Part shown: in pieces, positions 13,401 to 22,813 of the stretch
How positions within the stretch are numbered: position 1 is the first letter of the stretch
Layout of the letters: each line of letters starts with the position of its first letter
Assembly (NCBI GenBank): GCA_949126835.1
Contig: OX421506.1
Coordinates: forward strand, 20,222,926 to 20,286,925
Origin: Anisus vortex
Lineage: Eukaryota > Mollusca > Gastropoda > Planorbidae
DNA: 64,000 nt
Direction of reading: 5' to 3'
The notes under the pieces: model-generated
Told to the model about the DNA's origin: nothing
Seen by the model: the letters and a program-made list of their open reading frames with translations, nothing else
Database searches by the model: none
Translations under genes and position numbers: made by a program

Positions 13401-14548
13401 CAAAATATTTCTTTCTAAATGCTTTTACATTTGAAAATAACACAATGATAGAGAGGCTCAGAATGATTTTCTTTTTTTTTTTAAATCTATATTAAGCCCT
13501 AAATATAGTTCAATGTGTAATAAAATGCAATAATTCATATATATGAACAAAACAATCCTGAATTTAAAAACAACCAACCATATATACATATAGAAATATT
13601 AGATAGTGTTAACTAAATAAACAGTTGAGACATTTACCCAGTCATTTTCATCATCCAAGTAGGACACTTTAATTGCAGTTGGAGGATATGTAAACATGTC
13701 ACACAGCTATCAAAGGAAAAAAATACATTCATTTAACATTTTGTTTTTAATTAAATAAAAGTTTTTATTATTTTTAATTAAATTTATTTAGTTATATTTT
13801 TTAATTTTAAAGACATTTAAGACTTAAGACCCATTTGCTCGTCTTATCATTTTGAATAGTGATATGACTATGCTACTATGACTTTTATTTAATAATAATA
13901 AATATGACATCATAATTTTATTATTGACAATTTCATAGAATATAGAATATCAATAATATTGTTCATGAATCATGTAGGCCTAAACTAAATGAAATCAAAG
14001 TAAATGTTATTTTTACAATCAGGCTTTTATTGAATTTATTGGTATCCCATCCCATAGACAGATTAGACATGTCAATTAAAAATGAAAAACAAGCTTTATA
14101 TAGTGACAATATAATCATATAGAATGGCAAATAAAAACGCTGATACATAGTAAAGGGTGGGACGGTGGTGGTGGTAACTTTAACTTCAAGTAGCTTATCA
14201 TAAATCAGTAATCTGAGTAGGGAGTAGGCCTATTTTCTGAGTAATCAATTATCAAGTAATCAGACATGACATAATTGTCATAATAAACATAATTATGCTA
14301 ATAAAATATTGAGGACAATAGCATGCATCGTTGCAAACTAAAATAATTATCTAAAAATTTACAAATATAAATAGTGTAAAAGACAATTAGGCCTACTATA
14401 CTAATAGTAGCCTAACTATTACTATTACCAATGACTCGAAATGTCGCCATGTTGCCAAATCTTCAGATCGTAAACACAGGGGATCAGGCTGCTCATTTTC
14501 ATCAATATCACATAAACGAACAGCAATCACCAGACCTTCATCATCCAT
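617..14548 (-). CDS. NBR1: NBR1/p62-family selective autophagy receptor, 17 exons
   Basis: Proteins of this family tether ubiquitinated cargo to Atg8/LC3 on the phagophore. Exons in transcript order: 14548-14429, 13706-13638, 13365-13324, 13072-11946, 11752-11671, 10645-10232, 9169-9049, 8926-8854, 8312-8106, 7458-7356, 7226-7082, 5628-5476, 4990-4803, 4355-4114, 3156-2785, 1854-1734, 1066-617. All introns are GT-AG and every phase matches; the total is 4029 nt, giving 1342 residues plus TAG. Visible domains in order: PB1 (about 5-93), a long low-complexity linker, ZZ finger (668-705), LIR-like motif (928-931), charged coiled coil (about 1029-1150), an amphipathic segment (about 1165-1193) and UBA (about 1287-1328). 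The UBA resembles NBR1 more than p62, but no FW domain is visible, so the architecture is p62-like. The family assignment is strong. Orthology to NBR1 rather than p62 is inference. Confidence 0.85.
1945..2207 (-). repeat. tRNA-derived SINE copy, minus orientation
   Basis: Same family as the copies near 27, 33, 36, 58 and 61 kb. The shared 3' part reads, on the minus strand, about TTCACTAGCCCTATGGATCA, and the shared core includes GGGTACCTAACATTAG. The copy is diverged and lies in an intron of the NBR1-like gene. Confidence 0.7.
3835..4065 (+). mobile_element. LINE reverse-transcriptase C-terminal fragment
   Basis: Plus-strand translation gives a broken string resembling WIGHVLRREEGNI followed by RGKKKRGRPK. 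This is the C-terminal signature of non-LTR retrotransposon pol proteins. Stops and frame changes show decay. It sits in an intron of the NBR1-like gene, antisense to it. Confidence 0.6.
5214..5292 (+). repeat. Possible SINE fragment
   Basis: A short stretch with GGGCACTGTGCTGGCTACA followed by TTTCACTAGCTCTATGAACC resembles the 3' half of the SINE family seen elsewhere in the window. It is short and diverged. Confidence 0.4.
5645..6346. repeat. 54-bp minisatellite, about 13 copies
   Basis: The unit contains TGTAAATACTTGTTACTGGG and TCTTCTATGAATCATTC and repeats every 54 bp with few substitutions. The array lies in the intron directly upstream (in transcript sense) of NBR1-like exon 12 and begins only about 16 bp from its acceptor. 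Because 54 is a multiple of 3, the plus strand stays open as an 18-residue peptide repeat; I do not regard that as a gene. Confidence 0.93.
8106..11752 (-). CDS. NBR1: NBR1-like exons 5-9: basic linker, helix, ZZ zinc finger
   Basis: Exon 6 (10645-10232) encodes a Lys/Arg/Glu-rich, probably disordered stretch. Exon 7 encodes a helical segment. Exons 8 and 9 split the ZZ finger at a codon shared between CG and NC. Its ligands are Cys668, 671, 682, 685, 691 and 694 and His701 and 705, including the diagnostic DYDLC. In p62 and NBR1 the ZZ finger binds partner proteins and N-degrons; that role here is by homology. The ZZ lies much farther from the PB1 than is usual in the family, because of the long linker. 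Exon 9 ends at a GTATGT donor (8105-8100). Confidence 0.82.
8597..8812 (+). repeat. SINE copy, diverged
   Basis: Starts with GGGACACTGTGGTCTGATGG, has a degenerate B-box-like GGTTAAAGTCC, then GGGTACCTGACATTAGGG and TTTACTAGCCCTATGG, in the same order as the better SINE copies at 33 and 58 kb. Confidence 0.6.
10077..10101. repeat. (TA)n microsatellite
   Basis: An uninterrupted TA dinucleotide run of about 12 units in an intron of the NBR1-like gene. Confidence 0.9.
11946..14548 (-). CDS. NBR1: NBR1-like exons 1-4: PB1 domain and long linker
   Basis: The start codon is the ATG read from 14548. Exons 1 to 3 (40, 23 and 14 codons) and the start of exon 4 join in phase 0 into a PB1 fold. The acidic OPCA-type motif reads YLDDENDW, followed by VELSSDGELKEAV and then LQLRVKRV as the last strand. 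PB1 domains mediate oligomerisation or pairing with other PB1 proteins. Exon 3 (13324-13365, 42 nt) is too short to find by ORF size alone. Exon 4 is 1127 nt and encodes a Pro/Ser-rich, probably disordered region. It contains two similar YPYP segments, near 12790 and 12890. Confidence 0.85.
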
Positions 14549-15640
14549 TTTCTGTTTATTTACGAAAACACCAGTATTGCTGGATTTATAATGAGTTTTA
14601 ACACAAAAATACACAAAATTGAAGACTGTAAACAAGATGGCTAGATAAACTTGGCTGCAGAATTTTAAGCTCTGCCCAAACAAACCGTACTACTGCTCAA
14701 ATGAGCCTAAAAATATAGTTCTAAGTAAACAGATAAATTTGAGCTGTAACTAAGAACGTAAGAAAACATTTTTTTCTTAAAGTTTTTTTTTTAATATTTT
14801 ACTTAGATTTCATGAAATGCACACGGCATGTGCAAAAGAAAATAACACTGTGTACTCGAAAAAAAAAGCTAAAGTAATTATGTAAAATGATTCGACATTG
14901 CGTCCTACTACGCAGAAGCTATTTATAAGACATGACGTTTGGTTTTGGGTTTTGCTTTGGCTACATGTGACAGTGCATAGGTGTTTCTATTTTTAACGTC
15001 ATGCTAATATTATAATTATTATCCTAAATAAATAACGACATTATGTCCAACTAAAATTCTGGAAATATTGATTTCATTATTGTTTAAATCTATTTTAAGA
15101 TACTTTATATTTTATATAGTCTTGTTCAATATTAATCATCTTTTTTTCAAAGCATATTAATTGCGATTCTAAAATATTAAAGATAGTTCTTTATAAATCT
15201 AATATAATTGCGACTTCAGGCTTTTTTTTTAGCCAGCCCATTTTGTTCATTGCACGAATCCTACTAGATAATTGTGACATTATAATATCATGCGTAAATA
15301 AACATAATAAAGACAACATAGTAGACAGATTAAATAAATAAAATTAGGCCTACAAATACTACAATTCTATATTGGGGGTTCCAGTAACAATTGGAAAAGG
15401 GGAGTGGGCGCCCAGGGCGTCACGTCTCAAAGACTTTGGCAAAGTTGCTGCATTTTGAGGGGCTGCTAGAATAAAAGAAACACAATCGCTAATTACATAG
15501 ATCTTTAAGTAAAATCAAATCTAACAAAATAAAAACATTAAAATGTGCATACCAAAATGCGTTTTTAGGGTAGGCTATTGTTAGCCTATATTAGGATAAT
15601 AGATCTACCATGGATCTACTGTTTGTTTTTAAGATTTACA
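14549..15640. other. 5' flank and probable promoter of the NBR1-like gene
   Basis: About 1.1 kb between the NBR1-like start codon and the LTR retrotransposon. It is AT-rich and has an AACGTCA element near 14995 and a TGACGTTTGG element near 14932, both CRE-like half sites. No coding exon was seen. A start site was not located. Confidence 0.35.
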
Positions 15641-15644
15641 ACCG

Positions 15645-16243
15645 TGTTACGAGTAGATTTATTTCCATATTATATTGGTTTTGTTATTATTAACTAAAGT
15701 TAAAATGAAATAATCTTAAACCCGAAATGTTTCCGTGTTAGGAATAAAACATGCATATGTCTAGACACTACGTCATAGCGATAAAATACGTCATATGCAC
15801 GAGGGTGGAATACCGTTTAGTTTAGTTCTAGTTTGGGCGCTAATGTGTGAGGACTGTTTTTGACCACTTTCTTAAAGATAGGATTACAGCTTAACTCATT
15901 ATAGAAGAATCTCAACTGATTAAGTTTCATTATATAATACTGGTACATGTATTCTGTGGTATTGTTATATTTTATCATCTCAACTTGTTGGAATAAAATT
16001 GTGTTCAATTTCAAACAGGATTGTGGATTTCCTATATATTAAGGTACAGTTTATCTAAATCACTTTATACACAAAAGATTCATATCGCGACGAGTCAAAT
16101 AAACATCAAAACTAATTCAATAACATCAATATAAATTCTTATACAACCTTGTGAGATCCAAGATGGATATGAATCAAAATAATATATAATAATACATTAC
16201 TAAAAATATCATCTAACGTCAGTAGCTGATTTCGCACGTGACA
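15645..16243 (+). repeat. Left LTR
   Basis: 599 bp, TG...CA ended, offset from the right LTR by exactly 6566 bp. It contains two TACGTCA motifs (15769-15775 and 15787-15793) and an AATAAA at 15992-15997 that could serve as polyadenylation signal. Confidence 0.95.
15769..15793 (+). promoter_or_regulatory. Paired CRE/ATF-like sites in the LTR
   Basis: Two TACGTCA heptamers start 18 bp apart in the presumed U3 part of the LTR; the same pair occurs at 22335-22359 in the right LTR. CRE/ATF-type bZIP proteins bind such sites. A function here is inference. Confidence 0.4.
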
Positions 16244-16270
16244 AAAGATTGGGGGCTCAAGTCCTGGATC
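16244..16270 (+). other. Primer-binding-site candidate
   Basis: Six bases after the left LTR comes TGGGGGCTCAAGTCC (16250-16264). It begins with the TGG expected opposite a tRNA CCA end. I could not name the tRNA with confidence. Confidence 0.5.
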
Positions 16271-16524
16271 TAAAGTTTGTATGTATAAGAAATTGAGAAT
16301 ATACAACTGTTTTAGTGAAAACGATTTACAACAAATATTTATTCAAATTCTGTCTACGTGGGAGGCACTGTCTGTGTTCGGACATACTGTTTTCAGCTTT
16401 GTACACAATCATCCTTAAAAATTTATCTTCTACAAATATTAAGTGGTGTAAAAATATTTCAAAGGACTTTATGAAAGGTAAAGTTGAAATTTTTTATCTT
16501 CTATTTACGTCATTAATATAAAAC

Positions 16525-19500
16525 ATGGCGGAAGCTAATCTTACGTTGGAGCAATTGAATATTTTTGCTATCACGTCAGAACAGTTAAATAGCATGTCAT
16601 TAACCCAGTTAAAAGAGATGGCAAATTCTCTGGGAATAGACATTACTGAAGTTACACCAGTAAGGAGTAAATTGATTCAAGATATTAAGGACTGTTTGAA
16701 AAGACATGGTAGAATGCTTGAAGAAAATACTATGAATAATGAAGAATCAGTGGTTCTCAATGTATCAGAAACCCTGAAAACAGACATAAATAACCATGAA
16801 TTTAAAGTGAATGTGAATGAACTAAGTGCGGACATGAAATTCCAGTTAGAAATGAAGAAGTTAGAAGTACAATTACAATTACAATTAGAGGGTAAAAGAA
16901 TAGAAGTACAATTGAAAGAGAAAGAATTGGAAAAAGAAAGAATCGCTAGTAATGAAAGGATTGAATTGGCAAAGTCTCGTTCGTCAACTCATACGATGCA
17001 GGAAACAAATAATGTGGAACTATATAAGTTTAAAAAGCATGTACCAAGCATGGAGAACATAGAGATTGATGAGTTCTTTATGATCTTCGAAAGAAACTCG
17101 ATCGATTATAAATTTCCTGAAGATAAGAAAGCAGTACTTTTACGTTCAGCTCTAACAAAAGGCAAGGCTTTAGATGTTGTATTGAATCTGACTCCAGAAG
17201 AATGCAATGATTATGAACTAATAAAGAGCAGAGTACTATTGAGTTATGTTCTAACTCCAGAAAAGTATCGAAAGTTATATCGTGAGTACAAGAAGGAACC
17301 AGAAGTTTCACATGTTGACTTCCTGAGATTAGAGAAAAAGTATTTTGATCGATGGTTACGTTCTAAGAATGTGAATAAAGATTATGAGAAACTATATAAT
17401 CTCATACTGATGGAGGATTTTACTGAGAAGATTCGCACTGATATAAAAGTTCATTTGGCTGATCGTGGTATTGAAATAGCAGAACAAGCAGCAGTTAAAG
17501 CCGATGAATATGTCATTATTCACCCGCATAGCCATTATTTTCAAAATGACAGAACAAGTTTGAGGACTCAAAACAGTAATACAGAGAGGAAGTTAAGATC
17601 GACAGAGGATAAAAGTAAACAAAAAGCCGATAAACAAGAGAATTCAAGTTTTGTACAAAAGAGAATTACCTGTACATTCTGTAAGAAAGATGGACATATA
17701 AAAGAGAATTGTTGGAGTCTACATAAAGAGAAAGGACCCATTAAAAACAAGAACAACGTGGTTTTATCACACATCGCCGTACAAACTGAAACTCACATAA
17801 ATAAAACTGCCCACAAAAGAATTAAAGCTGATAGAAAGACATTTGATGTTAGTCATGAAGAGATGGCGAAACACGCATGTCCAAGTTGCTCAAAGTCGGA
17901 AAAAGTCTTTGAAATGAAGACCGAGGCTATTGAACATTCTAGTTTCAACTCCAAAGGGAGTGTGACAGATGAACAATCAGTAAATAAAACGTTTACTTAT
18001 GGAGGCAGTAGTGTAGCAAGAAACTCAGTAGGCAGAGAACTACCCGAGTGTATGCTATCGGATGTTAGCGAGGGCTATGTGTCACCTATAGATAATCAAG
18101 CTAGAGAACGGAAGATTAACATTCTACGTGACTCCGGTGCTGATATATCTCTACTGTTGAAGAATACTGTACCAACGTCGAAATTGACTCATACAGGCCA
18201 GTATGCCTTAATCAGTACTATGGCTGGAACACTCACGGCACCGTTACATCGTATACAGTTGAAGAGTAATTACTTCACTGGATCTGTTATTGTTGGGATA
18301 GTGAAGAAATTTCCCTACAGAGGCATTTCATTACTTTTAGGAAGTGACATTGCCAAGATTCAGGTACATCCTGTACTTAAAGAAACCAAAGACTCTGTTC
18401 AGTGTAAGAATACTGAAAATTCAGTATGTGTTATCACTAGAGCTATGGAGAAACAACAGATGACTGATGAATCGACAAAGAAACCAGAACCAACACCTGA
18501 GATTGACTTGCAAGCAACCTTCATGGCGGATGTTCTAGGTGGTCACTCAAGTCATACTGATCAAAATAATTTGTCGCCTAGACAACTACTCATTCTTGCT
18601 CAAAGCAAAGATCCAGAGATCGGGAAACTAAAAGAAGAAGCAAAGAATGAAGGAGAATTAGAAACAATGGCCGCAGGTTATTACCTGAGGGACGAGTTGT
18701 TGATGAGGAAATGGAGAGGGAAAGAAAACGACGATGAAACATGCAGAGAAGTACATCAAATCGTGGTACCCAATGTATACCGCAAGGACATACTACATAT
18801 GGCCCATGATTCACCGTATGCTGGTCACCTAGGGATACAGAAAACCTTCGACAGGATTCTTCCATATTTCTTCTGGCCTGGCCTACGTCGTGACGTCACA
18901 TCGTTTTGCAGATCATGTCATGTCTGCCAGATGGTCGGCAAGCCGAATCAGACCATTCCGGTAGCTCCTCTACGACCCATACCAGCATTCTCAGAACCCT
19001 TCAGTCACATCATTATAGACTGCGTCGGTCCGTTGCCTAAAACTAAGGCTGGCCACCAGTATCTGTTCACTATAATGTGTTCGGCAACGAGATTCCCAGA
19101 GGCTATTCCTCTACGTAGCATCAATGCCGACAAAATCTCTGATGCACTTATCGGATTCTTCACCCGATATGGTCTTCCGAAAACCGTGCAGTCAGATCAA
19201 GGTTCAAATTTCACATCGAAATTATTTCGCCAAGTCTTAGAACGGCTGGGTATTCGTCATGCAGTATCGAGTGCATATCATCCACAGAGTCAAGGCGCAC
19301 TGGAACGATACCACCAAACATTGAAGAATATGCTCCGTACTTTCTGTTTCGAGCATAACGACGACTGGGATCGTGGTATTCCCTTCGCACTCTTCGCAAC
19401 CAGAGAGGCTGTACAAGAATCTCTTGGTTTCAGTCCCTTTGAACTGGTATTCGGACACACAGTTCGTGGACCACTAAAGCTGTTACAAGAGACATGGTTG

Positions 19501-21348
19501 TCATCCACTGAAGACACTGGTCTACTGACATACGTGGAAAATTTTAAAAATAGACTGTATAATGCATTAAAAGTTGTCAGATCTAATCTTTTGCAGGCAC
19601 AAGACAAGATGAAGGTCTATTATGACGTCAACGCAAGAACCCGTATCTTCCAACCTGGTGATAAAGTTCTCATGCTGACGCCACTGTCTGGTCAACCCCT
19701 GAGTGCCAAGTTTACAGGACCCTATGAGGTTATGGCTAAGCTTAGTGAGGTTAACTATCTTGTAAAGACCCCTGATAGACGGAAATCGCAACGAGTGTGC
19801 CATATTAATATGTTAAAACCATACATTACCAGAGAAGAACAAAAAGTTGTTGCCTCGGTAAACACTGTTATTAAAGTCGGGAATAATTCACCCGAAATTG
19901 AGCGTGAAGTGGCAGAAAGCAAACTGCAAAATACAAAGGCTCTAAAAAACCTAAATGAAAAATTGGCACATTTACCTGATTGCGAACAATCCGCTATCAA
20001 AGGTCTAATTAATGAAAATATCCATTTATTTGGAGATGTACCTAGTAGAACTAGTGTAGTAAAGCATGATGTAATTCTAAATGAAAATACTAAAGCTATT
20101 AAACAACATCCATACAGGTCAAATCCTATCCAGTTAGAATGCATCCGTAAAGAGGTTCGCTACATGCTTGACAATGACATTATTACACCTAGTAGTAGTG
20201 ACTGGTCTTCCCCTTGCGTATTGGTACCTAAGGCCGATGGATCCATGAGGTTTTGTGTGGACTACCGTAAGGTAAACAAAGTGACAAAAACTGATTCCTA
20301 TCCAATACCAAGAATCGACGATCTAATAGATCAAGTGAGTAATGCTAAGTTTGTGACGAAAATTGACCTATTGACGGCGTATTTTCAGATTCCACTGATG
20401 GAGAGGGCTCAGGAGATATCATCGTTTGTAACCCCTGACGGACTGTACAAATTTAAGGTCATGCCCTTTGGTATGGTTAATGCACCCTCTACTTTTCAAC
20501 GGTTAATAAATACCATTACTCAGGACATTCCTAAATGTCACGCATACCTCGATGATATTGTTGTTTTTAGTGACGATTTTAAATCTCATTTAGATCAACT
20601 ACATTTGTTATTTACGAAATTGACTCATGCTAATCTCACCATAAACTTGACTAAGAGTCAGTTCTGCCATGCAACCATCGAGTATCTAGGTCACATGGTG
20701 GGAAATGGTTTGGTAAAACCATTAAATGCAAAGGTTAAGGCTGTTCGTGAGTTCCCTGTTCCTGAAACCTGTAAACAACTCCGTAGTTTTCTCGGGATGG
20801 CGGGGTACTACCGTCGGTTCTGTCAAAATTTCTCAACCATTGCATGTCCATTAACGAATCTATTAAAGAAGAAGAATTGCACTTTCAAATGGTCTAATGA
20901 ATGCCACCAGGCCTTTGATAAATTAAAAGATGTTCTTTCTGAGGCACCTGTATTAGTAACACCCAATTACAGTAAACCCTTTAAAATTACCGTTGACGCG
21001 TGTGATACAGGGATGGGAGCGGTCATTTCTCAAAAGGGTGATGATTCATTGGAACACCCGATTAGTTTTTACTCTCAAAAATTTGATAAGCATCAAAGAA
21101 ACTATAGTGTGATAGAAAAGGAACTTTTAGGATTAATCCTGGCATTGAAACATTTTGATTTTTATGTCAATGGTTCTCCATATCCAATTGATATTTTAAC
21201 TGATCATAACCCTTTAGTTTTCCTTTCCAGGGTTAAACAGAACCAAAGAATTATTCGCTGGAGCTTATTTCTCCAAGCATATAATTTAAATGTGGTATAT
21301 TTACCAGGTAAACAAAATGTGGTCGCTGACACGTTGTCGCGCATGTAA
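16525..21348 (+). CDS. gag-pol polyprotein with PR-INT-RT-RH order
   Basis: A 1607-residue single frame. The N-terminal gag part has a Lys/Glu/Gln-rich coiled coil (about 105-150) and a CCHC knuckle (C383, C386, H391, C396). The aspartic protease motif is DSGAD (536-540). Next comes integrase with an HHCC zinc-binding region (AHDSPYAGHLG, then CRSCHVCQ), catalytic D832, D891 and E927 (35 residues between the last two) and a GPY/F module (FTGPYEV to HINMLKPY). RT follows with FCVDYRKVNK and YLDD (1341-1344). RNase H has D1491, the IEKELLG glutamate and TDHNP, and ends VADTLSRM. Typical Ty3/gypsy pol has integrase last, so this order is reversed. Gag and pol share one frame without a stop or shift. 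All catalytic residues I looked for are present. Confidence 0.93.
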   Translation: MAEANLTLEQLNIFAITSEQLNSMSLTQLKEMANSLGIDITEVTPVRSKLIQDIKDCLKRHGRMLEENTMNNEESVVLNVSETLKTDINNHEFKVNVNELSADMKFQLEMKKLEVQLQLQLEGKRIEVQLKEKELEKERIASNERIELAKSRSSTHTMQETNNVELYKFKKHVPSMENIEIDEFFMIFERNSIDYKFPEDKKAVLLRSALTKGKALDVVLNLTPEECNDYELIKSRVLLSYVLTPEKYRKLYREYKKEPEVSHVDFLRLEKKYFDRWLRSKNVNKDYEKLYNLILMEDFTEKIRTDIKVHLADRGIEIAEQAAVKADEYVIIHPHSHYFQNDRTSLRTQNSNTERKLRSTEDKSKQKADKQENSSFVQKRITCTFCKKDGHIKENCWSLHKEKGPIKNKNNVVLSHIAVQTETHINKTAHKRIKADRKTFDVSHEEMAKHACPSCSKSEKVFEMKTEAIEHSSFNSKGSVTDEQSVNKTFTYGGSSVARNSVGRELPECMLSDVSEGYVSPIDNQARERKINILRDSGADISLLLKNTVPTSKLTHTGQYALISTMAGTLTAPLHRIQLKSNYFTGSVIVGIVKKFPYRGISLLLGSDIAKIQVHPVLKETKDSVQCKNTENSVCVITRAMEKQQMTDESTKKPEPTPEIDLQATFMADVLGGHSSHTDQNNLSPRQLLILAQSKDPEIGKLKEEAKNEGELETMAAGYYLRDELLMRKWRGKENDDETCREVHQIVVPNVYRKDILHMAHDSPYAGHLGIQKTFDRILPYFFWPGLRRDVTSFCRSCHVCQMVGKPNQTIPVAPLRPIPAFSEPFSHIIIDCVGPLPKTKAGHQYLFTIMCSATRFPEAIPLRSINADKISDALIGFFTRYGLPKTVQSDQGSNFTSKLFRQVLERLGIRHAVSSAYHPQSQGALERYHQTLKNMLRTFCFEHNDDWDRGIPFALFATREAVQESLGFSPFELVFGHTVRGPLKLLQETWLSSTEDTGLLTYVENFKNRLYNALKVVRSNLLQAQDKMKVYYDVNARTRIFQPGDKVLMLTPLSGQPLSAKFTGPYEVMAKLSEVNYLVKTPDRRKSQRVCHINMLKPYITREEQKVVASVNTVIKVGNNSPEIEREVAESKLQNTKALKNLNEKLAHLPDCEQSAIKGLINENIHLFGDVPSRTSVVKHDVILNENTKAIKQHPYRSNPIQLECIRKEVRYMLDNDIITPSSSDWSSPCVLVPKADGSMRFCVDYRKVNKVTKTDSYPIPRIDDLIDQVSNAKFVTKIDLLTAYFQIPLMERAQEISSFVTPDGLYKFKVMPFGMVNAPSTFQRLINTITQDIPKCHAYLDDIVVFSDDFKSHLDQLHLLFTKLTHANLTINLTKSQFCHATIEYLGHMVGNGLVKPLNAKVKAVREFPVPETCKQLRSFLGMAGYYRRFCQNFSTIACPLTNLLKKKNCTFKWSNECHQAFDKLKDVLSEAPVLVTPNYSKPFKITVDACDTGMGAVISQKGDDSLEHPISFYSQKFDKHQRNYSVIEKELLGLILALKHFDFYVNGSPYPIDILTDHNPLVFLSRVKQNQRIIRWSLFLQAYNLNVVYLPGKQNVVADTLSRM

Positions 21349-22210
21349 CTGGTAAACCAGAAGATGAAAGTCAGTTTCTCATTAAATGTTTTTCTTTTAT
21401 GTCATTCATTGTATTGATTAACATATATATTATTGTAAATATGACAATAAATAAACTATGTTTTAAAATATTACAATATGAAACATTACAGAACAAAACT
21501 TCAAATTCTACTAGAAACAATCATACGTTGTAAGGTAAAAGGTAACTATTGCATACATCAATTGCACACACACCGGTATTTAACTTGAATACATCCACAC
21601 TTGTGTTTGTTCAATTTATTATTGATGTGTTTTGCAAATTGTTTGTTTCTATGTCGTCATGTTATAATTTGGATGTCTTATTTTATGCTATGTAAAAGCT
21701 AAATCAGCTGAGATTATAACATTTTTTTTAAAATATTCTTGATGTCATAATTGAGACATCATAATAATCATATAATAACTGAAAATCATTAGTTAATGAT
21801 ACAGTGATCGGTTATAAATAAATTAAACTTTCTAAAGAATTATCTATCAATTATTAATCGGTTCCACTTATTTGGGTAATTCATATCAATTCTGTGGGAA
21901 TTGGTTATTGGTGGTAATAGTTTTATGGTCAACGTTGTACACACAATAATCATAATTGTAAATATTAATTGATAAATAAATGTTTAATTAATAATCATTG
22001 ATACGATAATGTGATAAGGGATTCCATAATAGCGACTTTGTTATTAAGGGGATATGTAATATATGGTTCATTTTAATCTTTAAAAGATTGTCCAATAGTC
22101 AATTAAATCTTACGAATAGTTTGGGAATTCGGTTCATTTTATGGGTACTCTACAAAGAATTCCATACTTAACGCTGTCTGTAATTCCTTTGTGTCTTAAG
22201 GGGGGGCGAG
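21349..22210 (+). other. 3' noncoding region and polypurine tract of the LTR element
   Basis: About 860 bp without a coding frame between the RNase H stop and the right LTR. It ends in AAGGGGGGGCGAG (22198-22210), the polypurine-tract candidate for plus-strand priming. Confidence 0.65.
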
Positions 22211-22809
22211 TGTTACGAGTAGATTTATTTCCATATTATATTGGTTTTGTTATTATTAACTAAAGTTAAAATGAAATAATCTTAAACCCGAAATGTTTCC
22301 GTGTTAGGAATAAAACATGCATATGTCTAGACACTACGTCATAGCGATAAAATACGTCATATGCACGAGGGTGGAATACCGTTTAGTTTAGTTCTAGTTT
22401 GGGCGCTAATGTGTGAGGACTGTTTTTGACCACTTTCTTAAAGATAGGATTACAGCTTAACTCATTATAGAAGAATCTCAACTGATTAAGTTTCATTATA
22501 TAATACTGGTACATGTATTCTGTGGTATTGTTATATTTTATCATCTCAACTTGTTGGAATAAAATTGTGTTCAATTTCAAACAGGATTGTGGATTTCCTA
22601 TATATTAAGGTACAGTTTATCTAAATCACTTTATACACAAAAGATTCATATCGCGACGAGTCAAATAAACATCAAAACTAATTCAATAACATCAATATAA
22701 ATTCTTATACAACCTTGTGAGATCCAAGATGGATATGAATCAAAATAATATATAATAATACATTACTAAAAATATCATCTAACGTCAGTAGCTGATTTCG
22801 CACGTGACA
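22211..22809 (+). repeat. Right LTR
   Basis: 599 bp; I saw no difference from the left LTR. The TACGTCA pair lies at 22335-22359. It is followed by the ACCG target duplicate. Confidence 0.95.
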
Positions 22810-22813
22810 ACCG

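Larger units (their letters stand above)
15645..22809 (+). mobile_element. Complete Ty3/gypsy-type LTR retrotransposon, Gmr1-like gene order
   Basis: 7165-bp element bounded by two 599-bp LTRs that start TGTTACG and end TGACA. It is flanked by a 4-bp direct repeat ACCG (15641-15644 and 22810-22813). Inside are a primer-binding-site candidate, one uninterrupted gag-pol frame (16525-21348), about 860 bp of 3' noncoding sequence and a purine tract before the right LTR. The LTRs look identical by eye, so the insertion is recent and the copy may be competent. The pol order is PR-INT-RT-RH. No env-like frame was seen. It lies about 1.1 kb upstream of, and divergent from, the NBR1-like gene. Confidence 0.93.

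Noticed and set aside
15817..16014. 65-residue minus-strand ORF, repeated at 22383-22580
   Set aside because: It lies inside the LTR, so the duplication is explained. No sign of coding selection.
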